Origin: Synechococcus sp. PCC 7502
GTDB taxonomy: Bacteria > Cyanobacteriota > Cyanobacteriia > Pseudanabaenales > Pseudanabaenaceae
Length of the DNA stretch: 64,000 nt
Assembly: GCF_000317085.1 (NCBI RefSeq)
Contig: NC_019702.1
Span: 712,394-776,393 of the forward strand
Direction: 5' to 3'
Shown: positions 17,977 to 26,671 of the stretch, piece by piece
Numbering within the stretch: position 1 is the first letter of the stretch
Layout: every line of letters begins with the position of its first letter
Translations under genes and position numbers: made by a program
Notes under the pieces: model-generated
What the model saw: the letters and a program-made list of their open reading frames with translations, nothing else
What the model was told of the DNA's origin: nothing
The model's database searches: none

Positions 17977-20900
17977 TTATTTGCTTAAATTAGTCGCTTG
18001 AATTATGCATAATCCCTGCCCCACGGATACCATTTCTCCTTCAGTGCAAAGAAGATCAATTACTGTTCCTGCCACATCAGCCACTATATTCATTTCCATT
18101 TTCATCGATTCTAAAATCATAAGGCGATCGCCTACTTTTACTTCTTCACCTTTTTTTACAAGAATTTGCCAGACATTTGCAGGAATATGAGATACCACTA
18201 GTTCGCTGTTGGGTGGTAAGTCAATACTTGTTTGATCCGATGGCACTTCAGCAGAAGTATTCTCATCCATTAATAGATCATCAGCAATCCACCGTTCTCG
18301 CTCTGCCTCAAATGCAGCCTGTTGATTAGCTTTAAATGCTGCGGCTTCAGGGGCGATCGCTGCTAGGAATTCATTATATTTACTCAGGCTAAAAGTCTCA
18401 TGTTCAATGCGTAACTTAAATCTGCCGTGGATAAAGTCCCGACGATGCTGGAGTAATTCTGCCTCAGACACTGGATAAAACCGAATTTGATCAAAGAAGC
18501 GTAACAACCAAGGTTTTCCTGCTTCAAAGTCTTCAGTTTGGGAACTATCATAGCGATAGGTATTCCACATTTGAATTGTGCGCCCAAAAAACTGATAGCC
18601 TCCTGGTCCTTCCATGCCATAAACACACATATATGCCCCCCCAATACCCACTGCATTTTCAGGAGTCCAAGTCCGAGCAGGATTATACTTAGTTGTCACT
18701 AGGCGGTGACGAGGATCAATGGGAGTGGCAACGGGTGCGCCTAAGTAAACATCTCCCAAACCTAGGACTAGATAGCTGGCATTAAAGATAATTTCTTGCA
18801 CTGCTTCGATGCTTTCCAGTCCGTTAATGCGGCGAATAAACTCAATATTGCTAGGACACCAAGGAGCTTTAGGATTGACCGATCGCACATATTTTTCAAT
18901 TGCCAACTGCGTTGAAGGATCATCCCAAGATAGAGGTAGATAGACAATTCGAGTGGGAACTTCCATGTCAGCGATCGCAGGTAGTTCAGATTCGGCATTG
19001 ATCAGAGTTTCTAATAGGCGTTCAAGGGATAGGAGCCGATGATCGTAATGAATTTGTAATGATCTAATCCCCGGAGTTAAATCCAGAATTCCTGCTAATG
19101 GATGTGCCTCTAACCACGACATCAAAGCATGAACCCGAAACCGCAGATTCAAATCCAGTACCATTTCGCCATATTCAATTAAGATATTATCATCTCCCGA
19201 ACGGCGATATTTTACGGCAATTTGATCATTAGAACCATCAATCTTATGGAGAACTGCCTCTGTATTTAGAGAATTTAGGTTCAGGAAAGGAGAAGAGAGT
19301 GGAATAGATTTTGTCTTTACGGCTTGTAAGGTCGTAATTTCTTGATCCTGTTGTGATTTTAGTTGTAGTGCCTGTTCGTGGGTGATGCGAATGAATCGAA
19401 CGGTATTACCCGGTTTAAGTTGTCCAATTTTCCATATTTCCCCAAGGGCAATCGTGGCGGGACAAACGAATCCTCCCAAACTCGGACCATCCACCGCTAG
19501 AATAATTGGCATATCGCCAGTAAAATCGATCGCTCCGATGGCATAGGCATTATCGTGGATATTGGAAGGATGTAAACCTGCTTCACCCCCATCTTTTCTT
19601 GCCCACTGGGGTTTAGGTCCAATTAATCGAATGCCAGTGCGGGCGGAGTTATAGTGAACTTCCCAATCCGTGGAAAAGAACATTTCTATATCTTCAGGGG
19701 TAAAGAAATCAGGAGCACCGTGGGGACCGTACAATACGCCAATTTCCCAATGTTCAGGATATACAGGGATAAGATTGCTAGATAAAGATGAAGGGGCGAT
19801 CGCCTGATCAGGATTATTAATAGAATTTAGTTTGAGCACATCCCCAACTCGTAAAATTCTGCCACAATGTCCGCCAAATTTACCTAAAGTGAAAGTAGAT
19901 TTACTGCCTAAATAATCAGGAACATCAATTCCATTCCGCACAGTTAAATAGGCACGCAGTCCATTGCCGATGATACCTTTAATCTTTAAAATACTACCCC
20001 TGCTCACAGAAATTGCTTGCCAAAACGGAATAGAATTACCGTCTATTTCCGCCTCCATTCTTGCCCCTGTGAGACAGATAATCGTATCTGTATTAAATCG
20101 TAAAGTTGCCCCATTGATCGTGAATTCTAAACCTGCTGCTGATTCAATATTTCCCACTAAGCGATTGCCATAGCGTAAAGCTAAGGTATCCATTGCCCCC
20201 GAAGGTGGCACCCCAATATTCCAATAGCCCACTCGTCCAGGGTAGTCTTGAACAGTGGTAAAGGTTCCTGCCGCTAAAACATCTATGGTCTGAGGAAGAT
20301 AGGCAAAGGAATTGAGAAAGCGGGTATTCAGATTTCCTGACGCAAACCTCGGATCGGCTAAAATTTGGCGCAAATAATCTAGGTTAGTTTCTATGCCTGC
20401 AATCTGACTATGTGCCAAAGCTGACTGCATCTGAGTGATCGCCTCGGTTCTGGTCTCTCCATAGACAATTAATTTTGCCAACAAAGGATCGTAGTAAGGT
20501 GTAACTTCTGTTCCTCTTTCAATCCAGCGATCGCACCTTATCTCTTTACCTTCATTAAAAATCTCTTCAGGAAATCTCACATCAGTTAAAATCCCCGAAC
20601 TAGGCTGAAAGTTTTTCGTAGGGTCTTCAGCATAAATCCGCACTTGAATCGAATGCCCTTGGGGTGAATGTTGATAGGTGTCAAAAAAGCTACTATCCCC
20701 TGCTGCCAGCCTAATCATCCACTCGACTAAATCAACACCCGTGACCGTTTCCGTAACTCCATGCTCGACTTGCAAACGGGTATTCACCTCTAAAAAATAG
20801 AATTCTTGGCGATCGCAATCAAACACAAATTCTACGGTTCCTGCCGATTGATAATTAACCGACCGACCAAGCCTTAACGCTGCCTCGTATAGTTCTTGCC

Positions 20901-21651
20901 GTTGTTCATGCGTAATTTCTGGGGCAGGAGTTTCCTCTATCACTTTTTGGTTACGTCGTTGCACCGAACAATCGCGATCGCCCAATGCTAAAACTCGACC
21001 TTCACCATCACCAAAAATCTGCACCTCAATATGCCGAGCAGTTTCTACAAATCTCTCTAAATAAATGGCACTTTGCTTAAAGTTATTCTGACTCAACCTT
21101 TGTACTGTAGCATATAGTTGCGGCAATTGTTCTTGACTGCGACAAAGCTGTAACCCAATCCCGCCACCTCCTGCGGAACTCTTGAGCATCACTGGATAAC
21201 CAATCTGCTCTGCTGCTGTTAGTGCTTCTTCTACACTACCTAAAAGTCCAGTACCAGGTAATAAAGGTACTTGATTTTGTTCTGCTAATTCACGGGCGGT
21301 ATGCTTTAGGCCAAAACTTCGCATCTGTTCTGGAGTAGGCGCAATAAAAATAATTCCTTCTCTGGCACAAGCTTCCGCAAATTCCGCATTCTCACTCAAA
21401 AATCCATAGCCCGGATGAATCGCCTCTGCTCCCGTTTGTTTTGCCGCCTCTAAGATTCGTTCCCACCGTAGATAGCTTTCCGATGCTAAAGCCCCACCGA
21501 TCGCTACTGATTCCCTTGCCATCGACACATGCAGACTATAGGTGTCCGCCTCAGAATAAACTGCCACGGTTGATATGCCTAAGCGATCGCATGTTCGTAT
21601 AATCCGACAGGCAATTTCACCACGATTAGCAATAAGAATTTTAGAGAACAT
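17977..21651 (-). CDS. Biotin-dependent urea/guanidine carboxylase
   Basis: 1224 residues. Residues 1-~450 are a biotin carboxylase domain ([23 protein letters not shown]-grasp loop [14 protein letters not shown]). About 460-780 is the KipA/allophanate-hydrolase-2-like carboxyltransferase half. About 830-1060 is the KipI-like half ([20 protein letters not shown]). The C-terminal biotinyl domain carries ESMKME with biotinylated Lys1184. The family carboxylates urea or guanidine with ATP and bicarbonate. A guanidine-I riboswitch and two DUF1989 genes head the same strand, so guanidine is the more likely substrate. No allophanate hydrolase domain or gene is present nearby. Confidence 0.92.
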   Translation of the reverse strand: MFSKILIANRGEIACRIIRTCDRLGISTVAVYSEADTYSLHVSMARESVAIGGALASESYLRWERILEAAKQTGAEAIHPGYGFLSENAEFAEACAREGIIFIAPTPEQMRSFGLKHTARELAEQNQVPLLPGTGLLGSVEEALTAAEQIGYPVMLKSSAGGGGIGLQLCRSQEQLPQLYATVQRLSQNNFKQSAIYLERFVETARHIEVQIFGDGEGRVLALGDRDCSVQRRNQKVIEETPAPEITHEQRQELYEAALRLGRSVNYQSAGTVEFVFDCDRQEFYFLEVNTRLQVEHGVTETVTGVDLVEWMIRLAAGDSSFFDTYQHSPQGHSIQVRIYAEDPTKNFQPSSGILTDVRFPEEIFNEGKEIRCDRWIERGTEVTPYYDPLLAKLIVYGETRTEAITQMQSALAHSQIAGIETNLDYLRQILADPRFASGNLNTRFLNSFAYLPQTIDVLAAGTFTTVQDYPGRVGYWNIGVPPSGAMDTLALRYGNRLVGNIESAAGLEFTINGATLRFNTDTIICLTGARMEAEIDGNSIPFWQAISVSRGSILKIKGIIGNGLRAYLTVRNGIDVPDYLGSKSTFTLGKFGGHCGRILRVGDVLKLNSINNPDQAIAPSSLSSNLIPVYPEHWEIGVLYGPHGAPDFFTPEDIEMFFSTDWEVHYNSARTGIRLIGPKPQWARKDGGEAGLHPSNIHDNAYAIGAIDFTGDMPIILAVDGPSLGGFVCPATIALGEIWKIGQLKPGNTVRFIRITHEQALQLKSQQDQEITTLQAVKTKSIPLSSPFLNLNSLNTEAVLHKIDGSNDQIAVKYRRSGDDNILIEYGEMVLDLNLRFRVHALMSWLEAHPLAGILDLTPGIRSLQIHYDHRLLSLERLLETLINAESELPAIADMEVPTRIVYLPLSWDDPSTQLAIEKYVRSVNPKAPWCPSNIEFIRRINGLESIEAVQEIIFNASYLVLGLGDVYLGAPVATPIDPRHRLVTTKYNPARTWTPENAVGIGGAYMCVYGMEGPGGYQFFGRTIQMWNTYRYDSSQTEDFEAGKPWLLRFFDQIRFYPVSEAELLQHRRDFIHGRFKLRIEHETFSLSKYNEFLAAIAPEAAAFKANQQAAFEAERERWIADDLLMDENTSAEVPSDQTSIDLPPNSELVVSHIPANVWQILVKKGEEVKVGDRLMILESMKMEMNIVADVAGTVIDLLCTEGEMVSVGQGLCIIQATNLSK

Positions 21652-21706
21652 AGTAATTAAGTAGTCAGGTAAAAATGAGAATATATGAAAAGGATAACTT
21701 TTACCC

Positions 21707-22156
21707 TCAAAACTCTATCCCAATATCGTCAGGGAAATTAGAATCAAGTAATTCTGTTAAGCTATAAGGGCAGACATCAGGTAATACTTTTTTGCTAATC
21801 GGTGTTTCACTTAAAACCTGTGCTAATCCCAGTCGAAAGCCCTGTAGCAATGCTTTATCTAAGTAAGACTTCAAGCTAGGATTGTCTTGTAAAAGGTCAT
21901 AAATTTCTTGTCGTTGCAATTGAATTGTTACCTGCCAGCTTCGAGTTCGCTTTTCTGATTGATACTGCCATTTTAAGAGATGTCCGATTAGCAGACCTAA
22001 ACGATTTCTAAGTTCTTGTTGTTGCTGCTTACCCAAAGATGTGATCTCCTCTATTAAATTGTCAAAGTCTAAATGATCTAGCTTTCTTCGTTGCAAAAGC
22101 TCTGTCTGCTCAATTGTCCAAGCGTAAAAGTCTGATTCATATAAATTAGTTTGCAT
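21707..22156 (-). CDS. DUF29 family protein
   Basis: 149 residues. [40 protein letters not shown] and [12 protein letters not shown] are the usual DUF29 blocks. DUF29 proteins are multi-copy, mobile-looking helical proteins of cyanobacteria with no established function. This gene interrupts the carboxylase operon. On its far side lies a degraded copy of the carboxylase 5' end, so it seems to be a late arrival rather than a pathway component. Confidence 0.9.
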   Translation of the reverse strand: MQTNLYESDFYAWTIEQTELLQRRKLDHLDFDNLIEEITSLGKQQQQELRNRLGLLIGHLLKWQYQSEKRTRSWQVTIQLQRQEIYDLLQDNPSLKSYLDKALLQGFRLGLAQVLSETPISKKVLPDVCPYSLTELLDSNFPDDIGIEF

Positions 22157-22196
22157 ATATTCCTAATTCCTCTTTGTTATAATTATCACATTAAGT

Positions 22197-22271
22197 TTAG
22201 TCCTGATCGCAAGTCCGAATTATCTGACAGGCAATTTCACCACGATTAGCAATTAAGATTTTAAAGAACAT
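22197..22271 (-). pseudogene. Remnant copy of the first 24 codons of the carboxylase gene
   Basis: On the minus strand ATG 22269-22271 begins [20 protein letters not shown] and stops at TAA after 24 codons. The intact carboxylase starts [20 protein letters not shown]. At DNA level about 59 of 68 bases match between the two copies, including a 28-base identical stretch (21606-21633 against 22226-22253). It is a partial duplication flanking the DUF29 gene, not a functional gene. Confidence 0.85.
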
Positions 22272-22340
22272 AAGTGAATAGTTGATATTATCAGTAGAAA
22301 GTCTTGGGCGATAGCGAAAGTTATGGTTCCATTAGAAAAT

Positions 22341-23084
22341 TTAAGTCTGATTATTTATTACAGAATTTGCTATCTCAATAACAGTTTTTTTCTTGCCTAA
22401 TTTAATTGCAACCGTATATAAATACCCATTCTGCTCCCACGAAACATGGCTGAAATTTCCATGACAATTTGCTCCACAAATTCCCGCAACATAATAGCCG
22501 TCTACTCCTTTAGTGAGTGATACAGCACCACTTTCAGAATAAGATTTTTCATAACGCCTAGGTTCAAGATTAGATAAGCCTCGAAGATCCGATATGGATT
22601 TTTTAAAACGAATAGCTAAACTAGGCGAACTGGAAGTTAGTTTTTCTCCACTGAAGAAAGCAACATTTGTCTGATAACGCTCTAATAGCCCCCAAGTTAT
22701 TCCTATAGAATATCTATTAGTATTAGTTCCATAAGCATCTATGTAGGCATAATGTTTTCTATCTTTTAGATATGAAGGAATTGGTACTGTTGAAGGAAAA
22801 ATAAGCGGCACTTTGGTCATCTTTAGTAACTTGGAGATACATGGCCTAAAAATTGGATCGACTTTTTTTAGTGCTAGCTTTTTATAAATATCTGAGCTAT
22901 CGCTACAAAATTTGGCATCTTCAGTATCAGCTAATTTCCCAATTTCTTCTAGACTAAATGATTTCAATCGATCTTCAGCGATAGTTTGCTTTTCGGGGAT
23001 TTGGACTTCAACTTTTGGTGTGTTGTATTTAAGTTGTAGAGTTGCGGATAAAAGTGTAAGGATAACTAATTCTTGTATTTGCAT
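22341..23084 (-). CDS. Unknown putative exported protein in the guanidine operon
   Basis: 247 residues from ATG 23082-23084. An upstream in-frame ATG at 23135 would overlap the ACT gene, whereas the chosen start leaves a 4-base gap. The N-terminus MQIQELVILTLLSATLQLKY looks like a short signal peptide or anchor. The mature part has beta-rich segments and a Cys-containing C-terminal region (GYYVAGICGANCHGNFSHVS). I recognise no family. Its place between the ACT gene and the carboxylase suggests a link with that pathway, but function is unknown. Confidence 0.65.
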   Translation of the reverse strand: MQIQELVILTLLSATLQLKYNTPKVEVQIPEKQTIAEDRLKSFSLEEIGKLADTEDAKFCSDSSDIYKKLALKKVDPIFRPCISKLLKMTKVPLIFPSTVPIPSYLKDRKHYAYIDAYGTNTNRYSIGITWGLLERYQTNVAFFSGEKLTSSSPSLAIRFKKSISDLRGLSNLEPRRYEKSYSESGAVSLTKGVDGYYVAGICGANCHGNFSHVSWEQNGYLYTVAIKLGKKKTVIEIANSVINNQT

Positions 23085-23088
23085 AAAA

Positions 23089-23472
23089 TTATCGCAATAA
23101 CTCCATAGCCTTATCAGCTTGAGCCACTGGCACAAATAGATGATCGTGGTAGTAAGCTGAAACTGGATTAGTACTAATATTATGCTCGGAAAGTTTGGTG
23201 GCGATCGCTGCGATAAATCCTACGGCTTCCAGACTAGAATGCACTGACAGCGTAATCATCCTAAATACCGAGTTATAGGAAAGTGCAGCCTTATCAGCAT
23301 GTTGGCGGAGCAGAATTAAACTTATACCTTCATCTTCTTGAAATAGGCATACAGGATTGAATTTGATCAGATCCTCCAACTTTTGATTAACGGTACAAAA
23401 TACATACTCACCATCTCGCAGGACGGGCTGCATTGACTTCAATAATACCGACAGATTAGTTTCACCAGACAT
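23089..23472 (-). CDS. ACT-domain protein
   Basis: 127 residues. The first half (LSVLLKSMQPVLRDGEYVFC, EDEGISLILLRQHADKA) and the second half (FRMITLSVHSSLEAVGFIAAIATKLSEHNIS, then YYHDHLFVPVAQADKAMELL) match the small ACT-type ligand-binding proteins built from two ACT-like repeats. Such stand-alone proteins probably sense amino acids or related ligands. It starts 10 bases after the second DUF1989 gene ends, in the riboswitch-led operon, which hints at sensing a nitrogen metabolite. Confidence 0.82.
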   Translation of the reverse strand: MSGETNLSVLLKSMQPVLRDGEYVFCTVNQKLEDLIKFNPVCLFQEDEGISLILLRQHADKAALSYNSVFRMITLSVHSSLEAVGFIAAIATKLSEHNISTNPVSAYYHDHLFVPVAQADKAMELLR

Positions 23473-23481
23473 TTTTGTATT

Positions 23482-24132
23482 TTAAGAATCTGCATCCCAA
23501 ATCAGTAATTGAATCGGTGTAGGATTATAGGCATTGCAAGGATTATTAATCTGAGGACAATTAGAAATCAGGAATAGTACATCCATCTCAGCCCGCAGAT
23601 CGACAGTGCTACCAGGATCAGAAATTCCATCCACAATCTCTAAAGTGCCATCTTCACTGACAGGAACATTCATAAAGAAATTGATGTTACTGACCAGATC
23701 CTGTTTCCCCATGCCATAATCCTTCAGAGCATAAAGATAGTTCTCCACACAGGCATGAAGCCACTTCTTATCCAATCCATACCGCACGGAATTACTCTCC
23801 CGACTGCAAGCCCCACCAGATGTGTCATGCTTACCGCAAGTATCATTCAGAACTGTCATTAGAACATTGCCATCACTGGAATAGAGCTTTGTCCCTGTTG
23901 TGATAAAAATATTGCCTTGATTTCTAATTGTATCAGGCGCACTATAGCGATCGCTGGTATCCGCCGCATTATAAATCAATACATCCACTGCCTGATTTCC
24001 ACCTAAATCAACTATTCTCAAGGTTTGACCTTTTTTAATTAATTGCATCCACGGACGACGGGCGGGTAGCACCTGATCATAAATCGCTTCTTTGGGATCG
24101 AGTGCTTTAAGTTCAATTGATGTAGCTAACAT
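23482..24132 (-). CDS. DUF1989 protein, UAAP2-type carboxyguanidine deiminase subunit
   Basis: 216 residues. DUF1989 (urea carboxylase-associated) proteins carry a conserved metal-binding cluster, here Cys99, His102 and Cys109 in NDTCGKHDTSGGACS. SNINFFMNVPVSEDG and GSTVDLRAEMDVLFLISNCPQINNPCN are further family blocks. Homologous UAAP pairs have been shown in other bacteria to deiminate carboxyguanidine to allophanate. The paralogue directly upstream is the other subunit, with a 52-base gap. Control by the guanidine-I riboswitch at 25036-25168 is likely. Confidence 0.9.
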   Translation of the reverse strand: MLATSIELKALDPKEAIYDQVLPARRPWMQLIKKGQTLRIVDLGGNQAVDVLIYNAADTSDRYSAPDTIRNQGNIFITTGTKLYSSDGNVLMTVLNDTCGKHDTSGGACSRESNSVRYGLDKKWLHACVENYLYALKDYGMGKQDLVSNINFFMNVPVSEDGTLEIVDGISDPGSTVDLRAEMDVLFLISNCPQINNPCNAYNPTPIQLLIWDADS

Positions 24133-24184
24133 AATTTAATTCTCTAATTCTCTAAATTTCTCTAAATACGTGGTTTCTATGTAA

Positions 24185-24937
24185 TTAACGGGATAGGATT
24201 GATAACTCGGCAAAATAAGCATCAGTATTTTGGAAGCCTCGTACTGCTTCTGGACAACTGGTTCGACAAAGATCGTCACTCATAGGCTCAGGGGAATTCC
24301 AAACCGTAACTTTAATGGGACTTGGATCGTAAACAGGATTAGGGTCAAGTACATGGGGCGTATTAGAAAGCACTGCTAATACATTCATCTCAGCCCTCAA
24401 GTCAATAAAATCACCCGCCTGCGCTACTTTCTCCGCCCAGATCAAGTTACCATTACCATCCACAGCTACATGGGCAAACCAATTTACATTGGGCATAATA
24501 TCTCGCTTGCCCATATTCCGCTTTGCTAATGCCAGTAAAAAATTATCACGGGAACTGCGATAAAAACTATCTTCACCATACTTAGCAGAATTCGTAGCAA
24601 CATTACTACAGCCTGACAAGGTATCGTGATGACGGCAGGTATCTTCTGTAATCGAGAACAAAACTCTTCCCATATCAGAATATAAGAGCTTTCCTTTTTT
24701 TAGAAACGCATTAAATTGAATCTTGGCGGTATCGGCGGCATTGTAGCGTTCAATTACGTTGTCAGCATTGTAACAAAGAAAGGAAATACCCCTAGAACCT
24801 TCGGGAGCAGCTATTCGCAATGTAGTTCCCTTTTTAATAATTCTTGACCAGTATGTTCCTCCAGGAATTACTTCATCCCAAATAACTAAGGCGGGATCTA
24901 GGTCAGTATTAAGATCAAATAGTGGCTTTGTCAGCAT
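24185..24937 (-). CDS. DUF1989 protein, UAAP1-type carboxyguanidine deiminase subunit
   Basis: 250 residues, paralogous to the next gene. The metal cluster is Cys101, His104 and Cys110 in EDTCRHHDTLSGCS. PNVNWFAHVAVDGNGNL and GDFIDLRAEMNVLAVLSNTPHVLDP match the family. The ATG is preceded by AAGGAG about 7 bases upstream (complement of ~24944-24951). It is the first gene after the minus-strand guanidine-I riboswitch. With the second DUF1989 protein it should form the heteromeric deiminase that acts after the carboxylase. Confidence 0.9.
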   Translation of the reverse strand: MLTKPLFDLNTDLDPALVIWDEVIPGGTYWSRIIKKGTTLRIAAPEGSRGISFLCYNADNVIERYNAADTAKIQFNAFLKKGKLLYSDMGRVLFSITEDTCRHHDTLSGCSNVATNSAKYGEDSFYRSSRDNFLLALAKRNMGKRDIMPNVNWFAHVAVDGNGNLIWAEKVAQAGDFIDLRAEMNVLAVLSNTPHVLDPNPVYDPSPIKVTVWNSPEPMSDDLCRTSCPEAVRGFQNTDAYFAELSILSR

Positions 24938-25035
24938 GATTTACTCCTTGATGAATTAATTACGAAGCGCATGTCTGCAATAGCGAAAGCCCAGGAAGCC
25001 CCGAACAAGTCGCCATTAAGACTCCTGTTGGTTGA

Positions 25036-25168
25036 CTCTCCCGGGCTTTTATCCCGCCGTGTGACTAATTGATCAAATTGATCAAGTTTTACAAAAACTT
25101 TTTTTAATTAGCTGCTTCTCTCGGACCAGCCTTAAAGTTGTTTACACCTTAATCGGAACCCTAGAAGC
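25036..25168 (-). promoter_or_regulatory. Guanidine-I (ykkC subtype 1) riboswitch, minus strand
   Basis: Read on the minus strand: TTCTAGGGTTCCG, then CTGGTCCGAGAG, then ACACGG joined to CGGGATAAAAGCCCGGGAG. These are the conserved elements of the ykkC/guanidine-I aptamer in the right order. The variable arm (AAGTTTTTGTAAAACTT region) forms a hairpin. The 3' CCCGGGAG can also pair with CTTCCTGGG (complement of 24990-24998), giving an alternative fold. That hairpin is not followed by a run of T, unlike the plus-strand switch. It precedes the first DUF1989 gene. Confidence 0.93.
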
Positions 25169-25188
25169 TAATATTTATTAATGTTTTA

Positions 25189-25232
25189 ATCATAATCCTA
25201 AAAATGCTAATCACTTCTGTATTCATTAATAC
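25189..25232 (-). promoter_or_regulatory. Candidate NtcA-activated promoter for the guanidine operon
   Basis: GTA-N8-TAC (GTATTCATTAATAC) lies at 25219-25232. On the minus strand it is followed, after 24 bases, by TATGAT at 25189-25194, a good -10 box. This is the layout of class II promoters activated by NtcA, the global nitrogen regulator of cyanobacteria. The site is palindromic and lies in the shared divergent promoter region, so it could serve either side, but spacing fits only the minus strand. Predicted from sequence alone. Confidence 0.5.
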
Positions 25233-25394
25233 ATTTAAGATATTTATAAAATATTTGACAAAATTTAAGATTGGTATCTACAGGCACAAAAGTTTTTAGA
25301 CTAAGTTGATAGGTTACGCCTGTATCTGAACCCATACAATTAAGAGTTTTATAAAAGTTTTAAATTTATAGGTTCAAGTTAAAAATTTGTTTGC

Positions 25395-25519
25395 TTCTAG
25401 GGTTCCGATTTGACTGTCCATTTCAAATGCTGGTCCGAGAGAGGCAGGGTAATTCTAAGGTAGCTATAGAATAATGTTGCTTTAGAGTTACTTACACGGC
25501 GGGATAAAAGCCCGGGAGG
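25395..25519 (+). promoter_or_regulatory. Guanidine-I (ykkC subtype 1) riboswitch, plus strand
   Basis: Conserved blocks in order: TTCTAGGGTTCCG at 25395-25407, CTGGTCCGAGAG at 25430-25441, then ACACGG and CGGGATAAAAGCCCGGGAG ending near 25518. The last block is identical to that in the minus-strand copy, while the variable arms differ. It lies 75 bases upstream of the first ABC importer gene. The genes downstream (NMT1/SsuA-type transporter) are a known association of this riboswitch class. Confidence 0.95.
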
Positions 25520-25566
25520 AGCTTCAGCTGTTGCTGCTGGATGTTTCTTCTGGGTTTTTGTTTTTT
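25511..25566 (+). terminator. Intrinsic terminator overlapping the guanidine aptamer
   Basis: CCCGGGAG at 25511-25518 can pair with CTTCTGGG at 25547-25554 over eight base pairs (two G-U). An inner CAGC/GCTG hairpin sits between them, and a T-rich tract (TTTTTGTTTTTT) follows at 25555-25566. Since CCCGGGAG is part of the aptamer, ligand binding and termination should exclude each other. That predicts guanidine turns the importer genes on. Confidence 0.85.
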
Positions 25567-25594
25567 AAGATTATTCACCTAACCTAAAATCTCT

Positions 25595-26638
25595 ATGAAA
25601 TTGCGATCGCTCCTTTCCTCTCTTCTCCTGTTCATTGCCACCCTAACGCTGACAATTAGTTGTACCAACCCCGCAACTAATGTGGAAACCAAACCTCCCG
25701 TAGCATCAACTCCAGATAAAGTGCAGGTTCGTCTGGGATTTAGTGCTTGGCCCGGCTGGTTCCCGTGGCAGGTTAGCCAAGAACAAGATATATTTAAACA
25801 AAATAATGTAGATGTCGATTTGAAATGGTTTGACGGTTATTTAGAATCCATAAGTACATTAACCGCAGGACAAATTGATGCCAATAGCCAGACTCTAGGA
25901 GATACGGTTAGCTCAGTTGCTGGTGGTGCTGATCAGGTAATTGTTTTAACCAATGATAACTCTACGGGTAACGATAAAATTATTGTGCGTAAGGGTATTA
26001 ATTCCATCGCCGATCTAAAAGGTAAAAAAGTTGCAGCGGAAGAAGGAACAGTTGATCACTTTCTGCTTTTACTAGGACTCCAAAAATCTGGCTTAACTCC
26101 TAAGGATATTGAATTTGTACCTTTAGAAACTGGTAAAGCTGCAACAGCCTTTGTGGGTGGTCAAGTCGATGCAGTGGCTGTATTTGCCCCCTTCACTACT
26201 CAAGCTCTAAAACTAGCGGGTAGTAAGGAGCTATTTAGCTCTAAGGATTTTCCAGGTTCAATTTCCGATCACTTGGTATTCACGCGTAAATTTGTGGATG
26301 CCCATCCTGATCAAGTACAAGCAATGGTAGATTCTTGGTTTGCAACTTTGGACTATATCAAAGCTAATCCTGCTAAAGCTAATGAAATTTTAGCTAAACG
26401 GGCAGGCGTATCTCTGGATGAATATAAACAGTATGCTGATGGTACCAAGATTTTTACAATTGAAGAAAATCTAAAGGCATTTGAAGATGGCAAAGATCGA
26501 ACTTCTTTGAAATTTGCGGCAAGAGAGATGAGTAAGTTTCTATTTGATATTGGTTTAGCTAAATCAACCCCAGATGTAGATAAATTATTTGACGATCGCT
26601 TTGTCAAGGCATACGCTCAAAAAGCCAAGAAGGCTTAA
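25595..26638 (+). CDS. ABC transporter substrate-binding lipoprotein, probable guanidine importer
   Basis: 347 residues. Signal peptide of ~22 residues ending LTISC with lipidated Cys23. The mature protein is NMT1/SsuA-like (VRLGFSAWPGWFPWQVSQEQ, WFDGYLESISTLTAGQIDAN, VGGQVDAVAVFAPFTTQAL), the fold used for nitrate, taurine, sulfonate and related small ligands. The guanidine-I riboswitch directly upstream makes guanidine the most likely ligand, though that is inference. The permease and ATPase genes follow on the same strand. Confidence 0.9.
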   Translation: MKLRSLLSSLLLFIATLTLTISCTNPATNVETKPPVASTPDKVQVRLGFSAWPGWFPWQVSQEQDIFKQNNVDVDLKWFDGYLESISTLTAGQIDANSQTLGDTVSSVAGGADQVIVLTNDNSTGNDKIIVRKGINSIADLKGKKVAAEEGTVDHFLLLLGLQKSGLTPKDIEFVPLETGKAATAFVGGQVDAVAVFAPFTTQALKLAGSKELFSSKDFPGSISDHLVFTRKFVDAHPDQVQAMVDSWFATLDYIKANPAKANEILAKRAGVSLDEYKQYADGTKIFTIEENLKAFEDGKDRTSLKFAAREMSKFLFDIGLAKSTPDVDKLFDDRFVKAYAQKAKKA

Positions 26639-26671
26639 TTATTGTGGAAATTTAGATTAACTACAAATGCT

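Noticed and set aside
25255-25280. TTGACA (25255-25260) with TATCTA as a plus-strand promoter for the importer
   Set aside because: Spacing of only 14 bases between the boxes is too short for a confident sigma-70 promoter.
26642-26671. TTG start 30 bases upstream for the importer permease
   Set aside because: ATG 26672 gives a normal family N-terminus; the TTG lies only 3 bases after the preceding stop without a ribosome site.
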